DNA of 64,000 nt from Mytilisepta virgata (GCA_028015205.1 CM051514.1:42486150-42550149); one strand, 5' to 3'. Shown: positions 1 to 12,689, counted from the first letter of the stretch. The notes: generated from the sequence alone by a model not told the origin. Made by a program: numbers and translations.

Positions 1-204
1 GATCTAATTAGAGTATTAATACCACTTTTCCTGTTCTGCCCAATATATTTTCTACCTATATTTTTGAAAAGTGGACAGAACAGGAACACACTGTGTAGTT
101 AGGTAGTCTGTGAATTGTGTTGTCCAGGGTGGTGTCTCGAAGTCAGTCTCTTAGTGTTTTAAACTGTTCTTACATAATATTTTTTTTAATTTCTTCTATG
201 TAAC

Positions 205-2240
205 TATATGGCCAATTGGAACCAGACGTGGCAGCAATGGTCTTTAGATGGTCCTTTTTCAGAATTGTTCAGTTTAACATAGGACATGTAGGAAATTCAA
301 GTAAAAATCGTCTTGTCTGAAACTTCTGCTCAGGTTATTGGAATCAAATTTAGCAGCAATGGTACTAAGATATCACCTTTCATAATTGTGTCCGATGACC
401 CGGACGATCAACCAAGATGGCCACCACAATCCAACATAGTTTAACATAGGACCTATGGGAAATGCATTTAAAAATCGTCTTGTCTGAAACTACTGGAACC
501 AGACTTAGCAGCAATAGTCCTTAGATAGTCGTCTTTCAGAATTGTGTCCGATGACCGAGACTGTAAACCAAGACGGTCGCCACAACCGAACATAATTTGA
601 CATTGGACCCTACGGGAAAAATCATTAAAAAATCTTCTTGTCTGAAACTATAGAGCCAGTTGAACCAAATTTGGCAGAAATGGTCCTTCAATGGTCTTGT
701 GTCAGAATTATGTACGATGACCCAGAATGTCAACCAAGATGGATGATGGATGAATTGTTGTTTAACGTCCAGTGGCAGCCAGTGCATATCAGGACGAAAA
801 TATGTTGATATGATAATGAATATGATCCCTGCTTTGTACTAGACGGACATGCTGAACCGGATTTTTAATGTGCTATCTCAAGAGGTAACTGTCCGCAGGA
901 AGACATATCACCCCACTCGGACACATTATACTGACTCCGAGCCGACCAGAGGATCTTTGCTATTTCTCCTAGATGCCGTGTGCTTGGCGAGGAAGCAGCA
1001 AATACCAATTTTAATGTCCTTGGTTTGACCCGGCCTGGGATCGAACCCGCGACCTTCCGCACTCAAGGCGAGCACGCTACCAAGAGACCACCTAGGTGGT
1101 TCAACCAAGATGACCGCCACAGCCGACATACTGAGCCATATGGACATAAACGTATCACCAATGATCCTAAGTTGGTCCTATTGTAGAATTGTGTCCTATG
1201 ACTAGGACTGTCATCCAGGATAGCCGCCACAGTCGAACATAGTTGAACATTGGATCCTATTAGGAAAAGTCATTAAAATCTTCTTGTCTGATACTACAGA
1301 ACCAGATTGAATCAAACTTGGACCTTAAATGGTCCTCTGTCAGATCTATTTTCGATGACCCAGAATGTCAACCAAGTTGGCCGCCACAGCCGAACTTAGT
1401 TAAACCTATGGGAAATTGATTTAAAAATCCTCTGAAACAAACAAGCCAATTTGAACCAAACTTAGCAGCAATGGTCCTTAGATCGTCATCTTTTAGAATT
1501 GTGTCCGATGACCCGGACTTTCGATGAAGATGGCCGACACAGCCGAACTTAGTTAAACATAGGACCCTATGGGAAAATTCATTAACAAATCTTGTCTCAA
1601 ACCACTGAGCCAATTGGCACCAATGGTCCTTAGATGTTCCTCTTTCAGAATTGTGCCCAATAATATGAATTGTCAACCAAAATGGCTGCCATAGCCGAAC
1701 TTAATTTAAGATAAAATAAGACCTTATGAGACAATTCATTAAAAAATCTTCTTGTTTGAAACTACAAAGCCAGTTGGAACCAAACTTGGCAGAAATAGTT
1801 CTTTAATGGTCCTCACTCAGAATTATGCCAGATGCCCCAGATTATCCGAGACCACTTGGCCAGATGGGACCAGAATTGGCAGCAATGATCATTAGATGGT
1901 CCCCCTTCAGAATTGTGTCAATCAAGATGGCCACTTAGTTTTTACATAGGACCTTATGGGAAAATTTAATTTATAGAGCATCATACTTTAAACTTGGCCA
2001 CATGGAACCAGACTAATGGCAGCAATGGCCCTCTTTCAGAAGTTGTGTTTGATAATTTTGTTTAACATTGTACCTATTGGAAGACAGGCCAAGACAACTG
2101 GTTCACTTAAATTTTCAGTCCTTCTGAAGGTAAACAAGTTAAATCCAGGTAAGCGATACATGCTCTTGGAGCCTCTAGTGAGTCATAATTTTTACCTGAT
2201 ATTTTTCGTTAAATTTATCTTATTACTTTTTTCTTGAAAC
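205..2240 (+). repeat. Block of ~160-bp repeat units of a dispersed repeat family
   Basis: About ten diverged units, each with a core like GAACCAAACTTGGCAGCAAT, then a CAGAATTGTGTCCGATGACC segment, ACCAAGATGGCCGCCACAGC and TTAACATAGGACC. The right end reads AGGTAAGCGATACATGCTCT, matching the right end of the block at 50030-50970 (AGGTGAGCGATACAGGCTC), so both are copies of one element. Open frames here are by-products of the repeat. The block is split by a SINE at 742-1100. Confidence 0.8.
742..1100 (-). mobile_element. tRNA-derived SINE with 12-bp target site duplication
   Basis: Reading the minus strand, the element starts with a tRNA-like head (A-box-like TGGTCTCTTGGTAGC and B-box GGGTTCGATCCC) and ends with a CACTGGACGTTAAACAACAA tail and a (CATC)-like run. 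It is flanked by the perfect duplication TCAACCAAGATG at 730-741 and 1101-1112. This shows insertion into the older ~160-bp repeat. A second copy, on the other strand, lies at 37755-38113. Confidence 0.9.
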
Positions 2241-2485
2241 AAAATAACACGCTATTGTGACATTTGGTGTTTGTAGTCTATCAGGTAATACAAGTTTCCA
2301 CAGATACATATAAACTGATAAATGGACTCACTCAGTAAACGTCTCTTTCAAATAAAGTTCAGTGAATTTAAAGTTGATAACTTTTTCCAATTGTTAATTC
2401 CTATTGTTAACTTTCCCTTCTAGAATAGCAATATACCAGCATCGCTTACATATGGCGTCTACGTTTCTCAGCTTATCTGATATTC

Positions 2486-2945
2486 AAGGGCATGCGTGAG
2501 TTACCATGAATTTGGCCAAAGAGGATTACTGCTGTCACAAAAGCTTCTTAACCAGGGTTTTATCACGGACAAGTTGATGTCATCAATAAGGACATTTTAT
2601 GGTCGTCATCTCGAATTGATTGACCGTTGCCATGGTTACAGTGTTCCAATATCTAAGATAAAAATTAATCTTGGACCTGTTTTATGTACCTCCACCAATT
2701 TGTGACTACCATCGGATTGGATTTGTTGAACATCACGACAGTTGTTGTTTACGGAGCAACAACTTCCTACCCTTCCGGAGTACCTGAGTTCACTCCTGAT
2801 TTTTATAGGAGTTTGTTTTGTTCATTGTTTTTTTTCCTTTTTTCATTGTTTATTCGTTGTGCTTGTGGTTGTTCATTTATTCTCTCGGGTGTGTCTAACT
2901 GATTGCGTTTTTATTTTTTTTACTCCTTAGGTATATGTGTCCTCT
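2486..2945 (+). pseudogene. Penelope-like retroelement, C-terminal fragment and 3' region
   Basis: Positions 2496-2660 read RGLLLSQKLLNQGF and RTFYGRHLELIDR, a C-terminal motif block I recognise from bivalve Penelope-like element reverse transcriptases. The following AT-rich segment with GAGTACCTGAGTTCACTCCT fits their 3' untranslated region. No upstream reverse transcriptase domain is present, so this is a 5'-truncated dead copy. Confidence 0.6.
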
Positions 2946-3840
2946 TTATGTACAGAATGAGATATAATGAATCAGAAACCGTGTTCGCCTTGTTTAAATT
3001 TACTCGTCTGGTTTGTCAAAAAATTAAAAAAATAAAATTATCCTCAGGTAATCAAGTACAATAGTTTATTAATGATATTCTGATAATATTGTCGGAACAT
3101 TACAATTAAAAGAAATCAATCATAAAACCTTCGGGAAAACATACCATGTAAAACCTGTATAACACTTTTTTTAATTATTAGTATAATTATTTATACAATA
3201 GTTGGTCATATACAGTGATATTGCCTGAAACATTGATAATGCCCAAGCCGCAGGCGAGTGCATTATCAATGTTGAATGCAATATTTGTCCCGAGGGCAGT
3301 CAATGTATCATGATAAAGTCCTATATATAAGCAACTATTGTGTTTATTTCATTGAAAAATATAAATCTGCTGTGTGTGGGTTCCTTACGTGCACATGTAT
3401 GTTGAAGACCTCATGATGACCTCTGGATGTGTGTTTATGTTTCTGTCATTACTTTTGGTGGTATGCTGGTATATTGTACATTCATGGAAGTTCCCCATAT
3501 CTATTCTTTTTTTCTACTTCAAGCATTACTGACAAGAATTCATTATTCGAAATATGCATACCTACTAAGTACATAAAAAAGGCAACCTGTTATATAATAT
3601 TACAACAGTACTATCTAAGCAAGTATTGTTTTTATTTCATTGAAACCAAAATTTCATCTAGAAATGTCTATAATTTAATTAACAACTGATGCATCACGTT
3701 TGCGTTTTAAAAAGGGGGCGTTACTTTAAATTGCAAGCAGGCACTACCGTGTGTTAATGCCCACGGGGATTATCATGATAATGCCTGCTTGGCATTTTAA
3801 CGCAGATTAATAAATACCTTATGACCATGTTTTAACCAAT
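2946..3840. other. AT-rich region with short GC-richer foldback segments
   Basis: No gene is supported. Around 3230-3310 and 3700-3800 there are related segments (ATTGATAATGCCCAAGCCGC and GCACTACCGTGTGTTAATGC) with internal complementary words, probably decayed foldback elements. Confidence 0.35.
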
Positions 3841-3889
3841 AAAAACAACTTAATTTCTTCTGATATGAAATAAATAGTATTCTTACCTT

Positions 3890-4340
3890 ATGTTTTTTCA
3901 TAATGGCATAGTTATAGATCCGAGGTAAATCCTATTAGCCTGGTGCTTTTATTGTATTGGCAGTTTTGTTGTTATTGAGTTCAATATATCTAAGTTAATT
4001 TTAAATACTATAGTATTATTACCTAATGTTTTTCATATTGGCATAGTTATATGTCCGAGGTAAGGCATATTGGCCTGAGGCGAAGCCGAGGTAAGCCAAT
4101 ATGGCTTACCCAGGGCCTATAACTATGCCAATATGAAAACCAATGATACCTTTATTAACTAACAGATCTACGATGTTTTCCTAGAGGGGTAGGATAAATT
4201 AAGAGATTTCCGAACTACATTCATATTGGCGTTGGTCGTACCTAGTCCAATATTGCCCAAATATTATATTGGTATAGCACGTGCCATATTGGCATAGTTT
4301 ATGCTTTTATTGTATTGGAAATTTTTTTAGTTATTGAGTA
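3890..4340. repeat. Foldback (MITE-like) cluster
   Basis: Positions 4028-4053 and 4113-4138 are inverted copies around the word CATATTGGCATAGTTATA, enclosing a second smaller hairpin (AAGGCATATTGGCC against GCCAATATGGCTT). Relatives of the same words occur near 3900 and 4280. No coding capacity is seen. Probably nested non-autonomous DNA elements. Confidence 0.6.
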
Positions 4341-5420
4341 CAATATATCTAAGTCAATTTATAATTATTATTTTTGACTTATCTTTTTATTATTTGATGT
4401 AAAAATATTTAGGTTATGAACAAAATTATTGCAAAAGAAGTTATTATCTCCAGCTGAGATTATCACTTTGATTCTCTAATATCAGAACTGTTTCATAAGG
4501 TAAACTCAGTTGTAACACCAATCAAATGAAACAAAACAGACGTTCAAATTATAATAATACAAATAAAAACTCATATTCCCTGGGCTATGACATCATATCA
4601 AAGGCTATTTGAATAATACGATGTTTAGTTATCAATGCACATTTAAAGGGAAAATGTCTAATTACCTGTCAAAAGGTTATAAAAAAACTTGACATAGGTA
4701 AATATTTGTATTGAAAGAATAAACCACATTTACTTAAAATAAAATTGATCACTACAAAACAATTTATTGGCAAACAAATTATTATACAAATTTACATTTT
4801 CAGGAAATAATTCAGCTCTTTTGAACGAGTGGGATCTTCAGTCACTTATATATAATACGATAATAATTCTGCTCAACTCATTAACCTTTTGCACTTTGAG
4901 TTGAATGTGAAAATTAATTACACTGTTTTTGTTTTGATTATAATTTAAATAAATAAATTATAAAATATTAAGTTTATATCAAACTGTATATTAATATACA
5001 TTGTATAAACTATATATTAACCTTTAATATGTTATATAATCGAAATTAATAAATATAATAATTTTTTTTACATTTAACTTCGAATTAAACTAAATACATT
5101 GTAATTTATTACATATATTAAAAAAAAAGCAGAAGATATTTTAATGCTGAACAGTAAACAAAATTACTATATATATCATTCCTTAGTAATACCTTAGGGA
5201 GATGTACAAGTAAATAAGTGTTTGGCTCTGCAGAGAACCCATGCCATCTTGTATTTGGAAAAGCTTTAATTAAATTCAGTTAAATTACATCTTGTGCAGC
5301 TCATTGGTCGTTACATATTATCAGTAGAACATCAACTCCACTTACTACCCGAACGTAATCCTAATTTATACATTTATATCATCGTCATGTTTACAATTTT
5401 TGTTTCTTTTCAATTATCAG
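4341..5420. other. Unassigned AT-rich sequence upstream of gene 1
   Basis: No gene, RNA or repeat is recognised. A short in-frame leader (ATG at 5387) directly precedes the first Ig exon but overlaps its likely polypyrimidine tract. Confidence 0.3.
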
Positions 5421-5696
5421 TTCCACCTTCAAATCTCGTTATACTGAATCAGACAAGGCATATGATACATGCAGAGGAAGGTCAGGAAGTGACACTAATT
5501 TGTACAGTAAACAATGGCATACAAAAGGATCATATTTCTTGGTACAAGAATGGTGAAATGCTGATAAATGGATCCGGAATAATACGTTATACATTTGTTC
5601 CAGCGTTTACCGATCATTTAAATATGTATGTCTGCAGAGCATACCACAAAGCATTAGACAGAGCATTGGAAACATCTGTTCAGTTAATACTGTCAC
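5421..5696 (+). CDS. Gene 1 exon: Ig-like domain 1
   Basis: The exon runs from acceptor TTATCAG to donor GTGAGT, 276 nt, phase 1 on both sides. It shows the Ig core: EGQEVTLIC (B strand Cys), HISWYKNGE (C strand Trp) and NMYVCRAYH (F strand Cys), about 60 residues from Cys to Cys. Sequons NQT and NGS are potential N-glycosylation sites. The whole domain sits in one symmetric exon, which is the usual unit of Ig domain shuffling. Confidence 0.8.
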
Positions 5697-8600
5697 GTGA
5701 GTTTCTAAGCACTGTTACTGATATTCCAGTAGCTGTTTTTAACAGTAAACTTTAGCCTCGAAACGGGTTTCTGTATACATGGGGCATGGACTATTTTTCC
5801 CTTCTATTGTGTATTTGAGTGTACTTCTAGCCTTTTTAGGAGTAAGTATGTTTTTTTAATGGTTCAATGTTCTTATGTGTATTTTTGCACTTCTTACGTT
5901 TATTTCTGTCCTTTTAAATCACATCTTGTGGAATACTGGATTATAAATGATTAAATAAGGCTAACTGTCTAAACATATAATTGGAACATATCTCGACCAT
6001 CAATGCTCTTTCTCTCGATCTTTATTTTTTACACATTAAGCGCACCAGAAAAAAACTTAATTCTCATAGTTATACATTACAGCTGCCAGATGTCACAGCA
6101 GGTGACTTTCAAGTTAATATACAAGTCTTATCCCTGGAAACTTTTTTAATAATGACTTACTAGTCAAAGATAAATGAATAATTAATTCAACAATTGTGAA
6201 ATCACATGTTTTCAAGTCAAATCTGATCAGAATATCTGCGTTATAAACTTTTGCACAAAACTATCGATAAAAGCAACTCATGTTGTATAATTAATTTTGA
6301 TGCAAGTAAAAGAATTGTTGTCAGTAAATTTTTAGTAAAAGTTGATCAAAGTAAGATCAAACTGTTGGTGACTTCTATCTATATTGTAACATGAAACTGG
6401 GAATTTTCCACAGCTACTGTCTAGGAATTATGCAATTTCTTAACTACAGGCAGTTGGATCAGCGGGGTCACCGCGTAATCTTGCTAATGAGTTGTTTTAA
6501 TTGGATGTAGATTAATTAAGTGACTAATCAGGAAAACTCGCGTGTGTACATCATGCATGCCAAGGAAAGCGTGGTCAGTTAACAGATTTTAGAACTGCTA
6601 TTCATCGTTTTTGATTTTACAAAAAAAAACAAAGAAGGTTTAATTTTGATAATCCATCCACCCACATCTTTTATATTGCGGTTGTCACAAGTGATTTCCA
6701 TTTTGTTATTTTATGTCTTTGTGGCGGTTTTTATTTACCACCTTAGCAATCTTATGTCATTTATTAATAATTTTATCATCACATTGATTGCATAATTTTT
6801 TATGATTCTTTATTATGATATTTTGAATAAATTACCTTTATCGCAAATCTATAGTTTGATTGTAATGCAATTAAACTTAAGAGTCCTTGTAGAATCCATC
6901 ATACACCACTTTGTTTTTGTACCTCATGAAATTGGGTGCTAAAATTTAGATGACAAACAAATATCTATATGGAGGTAAAATTTCAAAATTGCAACAACGA
7001 AATATCAACTACGCTTTGATTTTGTAATTACAAAAGTATTTTAGGTATATATCAAATTTTATTGTCAGGTCTGCCTGGCCGCGAACCATAGTTGGTAAAG
7101 TGTGTTGAGAATGTCATGCTTCCTGCACGCCAAAGACCCTCTTTTAGGTTTCGAAAAAGAGTGGGCTAATGGGCGATACAGACGGACAAATTATCCGACC
7201 CTAACCACCCATCAACTCTTTTACAGTAGCAATCAAAAGGTTTTGATTTGCTCCGTAGGTATATTTGTCCTCTTTAAGACCCTCTCCACTCCCATTTGTA
7301 TATTTTTGGAGAAATTGCTGAACTGGTTCTCGTCCTGAAGCAGCAAGAAATATTTGCCATTGGACAGAAATCAACTGCCAATCAATTGATTCGTAATACA
7401 TTGGATTAATAATCCGTTAGTATGGTTTTGTAATGCGTTATATTGGTTTGTAATTATAACAGTGGGTAATATTTTATAACTTTTGAAAATTGAATACAGC
7501 CTCTTGCCCAGTCAATTCTAACATGACATTCAATTATTTATATATATTTTTTTTAGAAAAGCCTATAGTGAACCTTACAGTATATCCATGTAGCCAAGTA
7601 GTGGTTGGTAGTGATGTCACATTGTCATGCAGAATTGACAATCCTATAGACCTGACAGATATAGTCTGGACACAGGATAACAAGACCTTAAACTACAGAA
7701 CAACAGATGTAAATCTACCTAATGTTTCACTTAGTAACAGCGGAACCTACACTTGTCTAGTGGAAAACAAACATGGCAGAAGTTTGGCGCAAGTGGTTTT
7801 AGATATACGAGGTATGATATTCTGTTTAGTAAATAATCTTTGTCATAAAAAATATAATTTCCAAAATTATCTGTGTATCTCCAGTGAGATCAATTATTTG
7901 AATTTACCATGGTCTAGTAAAATAAGTCATGAAACTGTAAATTGTGCAGTTAAATTCTCTGAATATTAAACTATCTAATTTAACCCTTGAATTGTAAGTA
8001 AATAGTAAAGTCAAGAAATACCAAAGGGATATTCGGAGGAGGGGAAAATAAAAAACAAATGACAAACTCCGCAGAAAAACTAAGACAAGACCAAAACAAT
8101 ACAAACGCTACATTTAAAAACTAAAAACATATGAACCACATGGATACCACAAATAAACCGGTAAGGCAGATAACAGTAAGGGTTTTCAAATAGTGGGATC
8201 TGAACAAATAACCACTTGGTTGTTTCTATTCGTTAAATATCAGGACAGATATTAGAAAAAATAAGAGTCTCATTTATGACGACAATACATTTTATAACTC
8301 TTTAAGTCAACAGTAAGTTCCCGGGAATATTATCCATTAAGCAGTTGTTTCTTCAACGTTACCAAGATTTTCATATCTAGACCAGTTTGTTAAAGTCGGA
8401 TTTTAGGTTCATATTAGATTTTTTGTTTTCGTCTTTAAGCAATACTATGAATTCATAAATGGTTTAAGTTCGCATTTCTTTTTTATAGAAAATAACCAAG
8501 ATTACACAAACACAGTTCCGGCTTTAATAGTAGCAGTAAGACCACCAACTGCTACTTACCTTGATAAAGGTAACTGAAGATACATGTTTATTTGTTGAAA

Positions 8601-9394
8601 AAATCATTTTCATAACTGCAATCGAAAAAGCTCCAACAAGATTTCCGTAACATCGAAGTTTCTGTTATTGTGCTTTATGTTTAAATTGTATACACGATTT
8701 TTTAACGACAAAAAGATTCTTTTCAATGATAACGTTATTTTTGCTCTGAAATAACGATTACGTGAACTCTTGAAAACACATTATCTATTACAAAAAGTAG
8801 TAATAATGGCAACTATCAACACAAGGGTTTGAACATTTCGTTCCAAGAACGAATACATACATTCTTTGAATATATCTGATTAAAAACGTATGCCACCGTC
8901 TGACAGAGTAATTCCAATTCACGTTTTTATTCGTAGATTCTAGTTTCCAATCAGGAAGCATGCTCTTTATCATCGTAGGAGTCATTGGAGTTATTGTGAT
9001 ATTACTTCTGATTTTATCTGTTATATTCATTATACTGCGACGATTCAAACCGCGTACTGTTCTTCAAATAACTCCATCTCAGGATGAAGAAACCAGAAAT
9101 CCGTCTAATAATTCTGACAACGTAGACGGAGACTATGAAGAGGTGGACCAAAGTAACATGGAAGAGGACGATCGAAATCGTCTGAGAACACAATTCCCAT
9201 TACCAGCTTCTACTGGATCACAAACATCTTCTTCCAGCAGCGAAGGAATATCAATGAAAAGTGGAGAAGCAACCGTTAATTCCGATGGTTATATAAATCC
9301 CTACCATTCGCTTGATGTTAAAAGCAGAAATTCCACATCAACGTACGACAAATGCGAATACCAACCTAAAAGTGTCCGACATAGAACAATCTAA
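5421..9394 (+). CDS. Gene 1: two-Ig-domain single-pass transmembrane receptor (5' exon missing)
   Basis: Seen: four exons, 5421-5696, 7557-7811, 8489-8569 and 8937-9394, joined by GT-AG introns that are all phase 1, giving about 356 residues without the signal peptide. Order: Ig-like domain 1, Ig-like domain 2, a short Thr/Pro-containing stalk, a transmembrane helix, and a ~118-residue cytoplasmic tail with several tyrosines. Known: tandem Ig domains above a single helix are typical of cell-surface adhesion or immune-type receptors, and molluscs have large expanded families of them. Inference: a type I membrane receptor; the ligand is unknown. A signal-peptide exon is expected upstream (as in the related gene at 31961-46888) but I could not identify it. 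An ATG at 5387 reads in frame into the first exon and would give a very short leader, but the TC-rich tract before 5421 looks like a splice acceptor. A polyA signal AATAAA lies near 9816. Confidence 0.72.
7068..7385 (+). repeat. Diverged SINE-like repeat in a gene 1 intron
   Basis: Shares ordered blocks with 41450-41720: GACCATAGTGGGTAA-like, AATGTCATGCTTCCTGCACG, TTATCCGACCCTA, CATCAACTCTTTTACAGT and a tail with TTGCCATTGGACAG. The shared tail sequence suggests relation to the SINEs at 742-1100 and 37755-38113. No promoter boxes are clearly preserved. Confidence 0.55.
7557..7811 (+). CDS. Gene 1 exon: Ig-like domain 2
   Basis: The exon runs from acceptor TTTTTTTTAG to donor GTATGA, 255 nt, phase 1 on both sides. 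The Ig hallmarks are clear: GSDVTLSCRI, DIVWTQDNK and the F-strand signature NSGTYTCLVENK. Sequons NLT, NKT and NVS may carry glycans. The strand pattern and the short Cys-Cys spacing resemble an I-set or C2-type domain. The preceding intron (5697-7556) carries a diverged SINE-like repeat at 7068-7385. Confidence 0.85.
8489..8569 (+). CDS. Gene 1 exon: juxtamembrane stalk
   Basis: An 81-nt phase 1-1 exon between acceptor TTTTTTATAG and donor GTAACT, starting ENNQDYTNTVPA. It has no cysteines and probably forms a short extracellular stalk. It is clearly paralogous to the 57-nt exon at 44564-44620 (ENNQGNKNTVQA). The roughly 70 bases of intron before each exon are also alike (both contain a GTTTTCGTCTTTAA stretch), so the similarity comes from DNA duplication, not convergence. 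Confidence 0.75.
8937..9394 (+). CDS. Gene 1 last exon: transmembrane helix and cytoplasmic tail
   Basis: The terminal exon begins DSSFQSGSM, then about 26 strongly hydrophobic residues (roughly residues 9-34 of the exon product), then a basic stop-transfer RRFKPR. The tail is acidic and serine-rich and holds tyrosines in YEEV, YINPYHSL, YDKC and YQPK contexts. The YHSL and YEEV sites fit YxxPhi/phosphotyrosine-docking patterns, but there is no canonical spaced ITAM. Inference: the tail links the receptor to signalling or sorting adaptors. The stop codon TAA is at 9392-9394. Confidence 0.82.
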
Positions 9395-11190
9395 GCTAAT
9401 TTAATTTTTATCATTTTCTTTTTTATCAAATACTCAGTCGCCAAAAGGCCCCATGTAATCTGTCACTGCCAACTGTCCTCCATCGTCTGTCATTAATTAA
9501 AGCTCTATATGTAATGCCACTTTGGTTCTCTTATTAATGTTTTATTTTAACAAAAAGATCAGTTCTTTTAACCAACTGCAGGAAAAGGGTATTTTATGTT
9601 GTTTCCAAAAATTTAATGCCAAAACTTACACATTAACTATCCTTGTAGAAATGTGTTTCTATGAATGATGTATGCTAAGAAACAGTATGTGGGCTATATT
9701 TTAGTAGTCTGTTGGACCAGCGTAAAATATAACGTAACTGGGTTACACAAGCAAGACAATTGAGATTGTTGAATAGTGTGAACATGTTCAAGTTCGCTAC
9801 TTTTAGTGAAACAAAAATAAAAATTCCACAATTAAATTATTGGAATACATTTCCTTAATTTTTTTAATTTTACAGTAAACTTTCAATTACATATGAACTA
9901 ATAGACATAATTTATATCTACAGTCTATGATATGAAATGGCCATACAGTGCATCAATTTAATTCGGTATTTTGTGATACAGTTTATTATGTTCATTTAGA
10001 AATTTGTGTTTCATAAATACCCGTCTGCAGAGAGTAAAATCCACATCGCAAATACCCTGATTGTATACATTGAAAGGAAAATTAGATGATGTGTGATAAA
10101 ATACCCGACTATCAATCAGTATCCTTGATTTATAAAAACAATGTTTAAATGCAAACCCAAATTGCGTCACAGGAAGGTCCCAGTCAACAAAGTTTAATAA
10201 TGTTACGTTTGGTGAGTCAAACGTATGTCAAAATAATTCTCATCGGACGTCACAAATGTTGGAGATCGATGCACGTGTAACGATCGCCCATGGGTCATCT
10301 CCTACGAAAAACGGCAATTTCTGGTAGGTATTTTACATTTAATATACAGGTTGCGAGGGTCCAGTGTAGGCAAGTGTGAATTTAGTGCCAACAAGCTAGC
10401 TGTTGAACTTCAATTCTCTTCTGTAGTCATTGCCTAGTGGATAACGTAATTTTAAGACACATGACTCAAATCAACAATTTTTATTGATTTATTTATATGT
10501 ATATTATTTGTATATTTCAAACAATTAATTTACCAGAATGTGTGATTAATATAATTATTGCCTTTTTGTAGAAATATAAACGTGAACTGCTTCAAGTATA
10601 GTAGACCTTAACTAGATTTCGACATTACCCTTTGCTTTGATATATTAACTATAAAGTCTATGTAATAAAAATTGTCCGCGTTTCGTAGAATAGAGGAACA
10701 TTATTAACGGTTCGTCTGTGTGGTCATGTGAGTGTTTTGACGCGGGTAATACTACCCACGATTTAAATCACTCTCTACCCAACACCCATACTGTCAAGCT
10801 TCTAAATGATATGCATATTTATATCGTTTCTCACTATTGTGTATATCGAATTTTTCCCTTTTTCTTTGTATAATATACTTATCTAATATTTTGTGTATGA
10901 TATTTAATATTCAATATATATACTGTCCAAAGTATATGCCTCTGGAGCATTGGATTTTGGACACAGATTTCCTGGTTAATATAATTCGACTAACAATAAG
11001 TTTTTACTGATTTTTCCTGGCCGGCCGGGCCGTTGATGATACACTTACTCCCTTCATATTTTCTAATTTTTACCCATATTTGCAGTTTATAATGATGAAC
11101 TTTTTTTGTTGATATGCATTTGTCATTTTCTAATTTTTGCTTGTTTGGTATTATGTCAATGTATGTATTATGCTCAGAAATTAGTTATTA
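9395..11190. other. Gene 1 3' flank and unassigned sequence
   Basis: The first 450 bases are probably gene 1's 3' untranslated region, with a possible polyA signal near 9816. Beyond about 9850 there is AT-rich sequence with two GC-richer patches (10180-10330 and 10680-10800). No gene is supported. Confidence 0.35.
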
Positions 11191-11199
11191 AATTCGATG

Positions 11200-12680
11200 T
11201 CACTTTGAAGTGGATAGGTTGGTTATATTTGGAATACCAAGTCTGGTATAATATCGGCTAGTCTAGAAAGAATTGACAAGGCAAAACAAACAGAATTCTG
11301 GAGAAGTTCCTGTAGACTGACGAATAGTTGATATTAGCAGAGTCCATATAGAAGACACATTTAATGTCGAATTATTTTTTGATGCCTCATAGGTAGGTTT
11401 TGGTTATTATTGTACATATCACAATAGCAGAGAGGTTGTTGGTAGATGGGTAGCAAATGAACAATTTGAGAGTTCGACCTGGCGAGAGCTTCAGTGCGTC
11501 AAGCGGGTTTCGTATACCCACGACGCTAAACTTGCAGACAAGAAAGTCAAGGTGTATACCTATAGTCAGAATGTCGCACACATTTTAAAGGTAGGTAGCA
11601 GAAAGATAGGACTGCAAAAACAGTTTTAGACATGCACACCGTTTGATTTCAGAATATTTGTATTCAAAGCAACTTGGTTTCCAGAAACAAATACGCAGAC
11701 GAACTCAGTCGTTACACGGATCGCGACGATTGGTCCATAAATGGCGAAATTGTCACGTATCTAGAAGATATATGGGGTCAATATAATATTGGTAGGTTTG
11801 CAACGCCTTGTGTTAGATTCAATTCAGCCATTTGGTGCCCAAGAACAGTGGCAATTGATAGCTTTCGGCAATTCTGGGGAAACGATAACAATTGGTTAGT
11901 CCCACCACCTTTTCTAATAGCCACAAATAATAATAAAATGAGTAATGAACTTGCTAAGGGTATTTTGATTGTGCCTGATTGGAAATCATCTGCTTTCTGG
12001 CCACTTATTTGTACACGAGGCGTTTTTAAGGATTACATTTTAGATGCCTTATATTTACCTAATTATAAAATCACAGTAAGGGGCGCAGGAAGAATGTTGT
12101 ATTCGGAAAATGGCCTCTCAAGTTTAAGATGTAGCTTTGAAAATTTCATTCTATTTTTTCTTTTATGATTTGCAGGCCTAGGACTGAGGCAGCATGTGAT
12201 GGAAGCAATAGAAGAAAGTGGCGTAGGATATACCGGTAAACTCGGGAATCTTGCAGATAAGATGACAAACTCTTTTCTTAGTTAAAAAAGTTACAATACT
12301 GCAAAAAAGTACTTTGTTTCTTTCGGGTGTTGGAGATAGTTTGCTAGCGAACATTATTTTCCAGATGTACCGGCGAATCCAGTGCACGTTGCTCTATATA
12401 TAACTTTCTTGATTGACAGAAAATCATCACCTTGTATAGTTGACTCCATTATTTATGCTTTGAAATGGGTACATCAGCTTCATGGATATGTTGTCCGACT
12501 AACAATGCGTTTGTTCATTCATCAGATATTTCAGATTCTTTTGATATGGGATTGTCAGTTTCTAAAAAACTTGGTTTATTACACATTTCCAACCCTTTCT
12601 TTGTTTCTCTATTTACTGTTGGGCAGTCGGAAAATCTAAGATTTGTTTTGTTTTATGAAGGCCAAGTAGAATAGTGTGTA
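11200..12680 (+). pseudogene. DIRS-like tyrosine-recombinase retrotransposon remnant
   Basis: Reading + strand: FDAS, a stop, then VGFGYY (RNase H start), STWRELQCVKRV and KVGSRK, then from 11674 NKYADELSRYTDRDDWSING and WGQYNIGRFATP, RFNSAIW, NNWLVPPPFLI, SSAFWPLICTRG. This block order is typical of the RNase H region of DIRS-type elements. After it, 12180-12660 resembles the N-terminal part of a tyrosine recombinase (VHVALYITFLIDRKSS and ALKWVHQLHGY, then PTNNAFVHSS in another frame). Several stops and frameshifts show it is dead. No reverse transcriptase segment is present. Confidence 0.72.
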
Positions 12681-12689
12681 CCTGAATTT

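Noticed and set aside
2016..2237. Signal-peptide-like open frame as the missing gene 1 first exon
   Set aside because: It lies in the ~160-bp repeat and has no suitable phase-1 donor after the hydrophobic run.
5387..5420. Signal peptide reading directly into the first Ig exon of gene 1
   Set aside because: The hydrophobic run is only about 11 residues and coincides with a pyrimidine-rich acceptor; the paralogue has a separate signal exon. Not excluded.
11674..12168. Host gene of 164 codons
   Set aside because: Its motifs are those of a DIRS-type RNase H region, and flanking homologous sequence is broken by stops.
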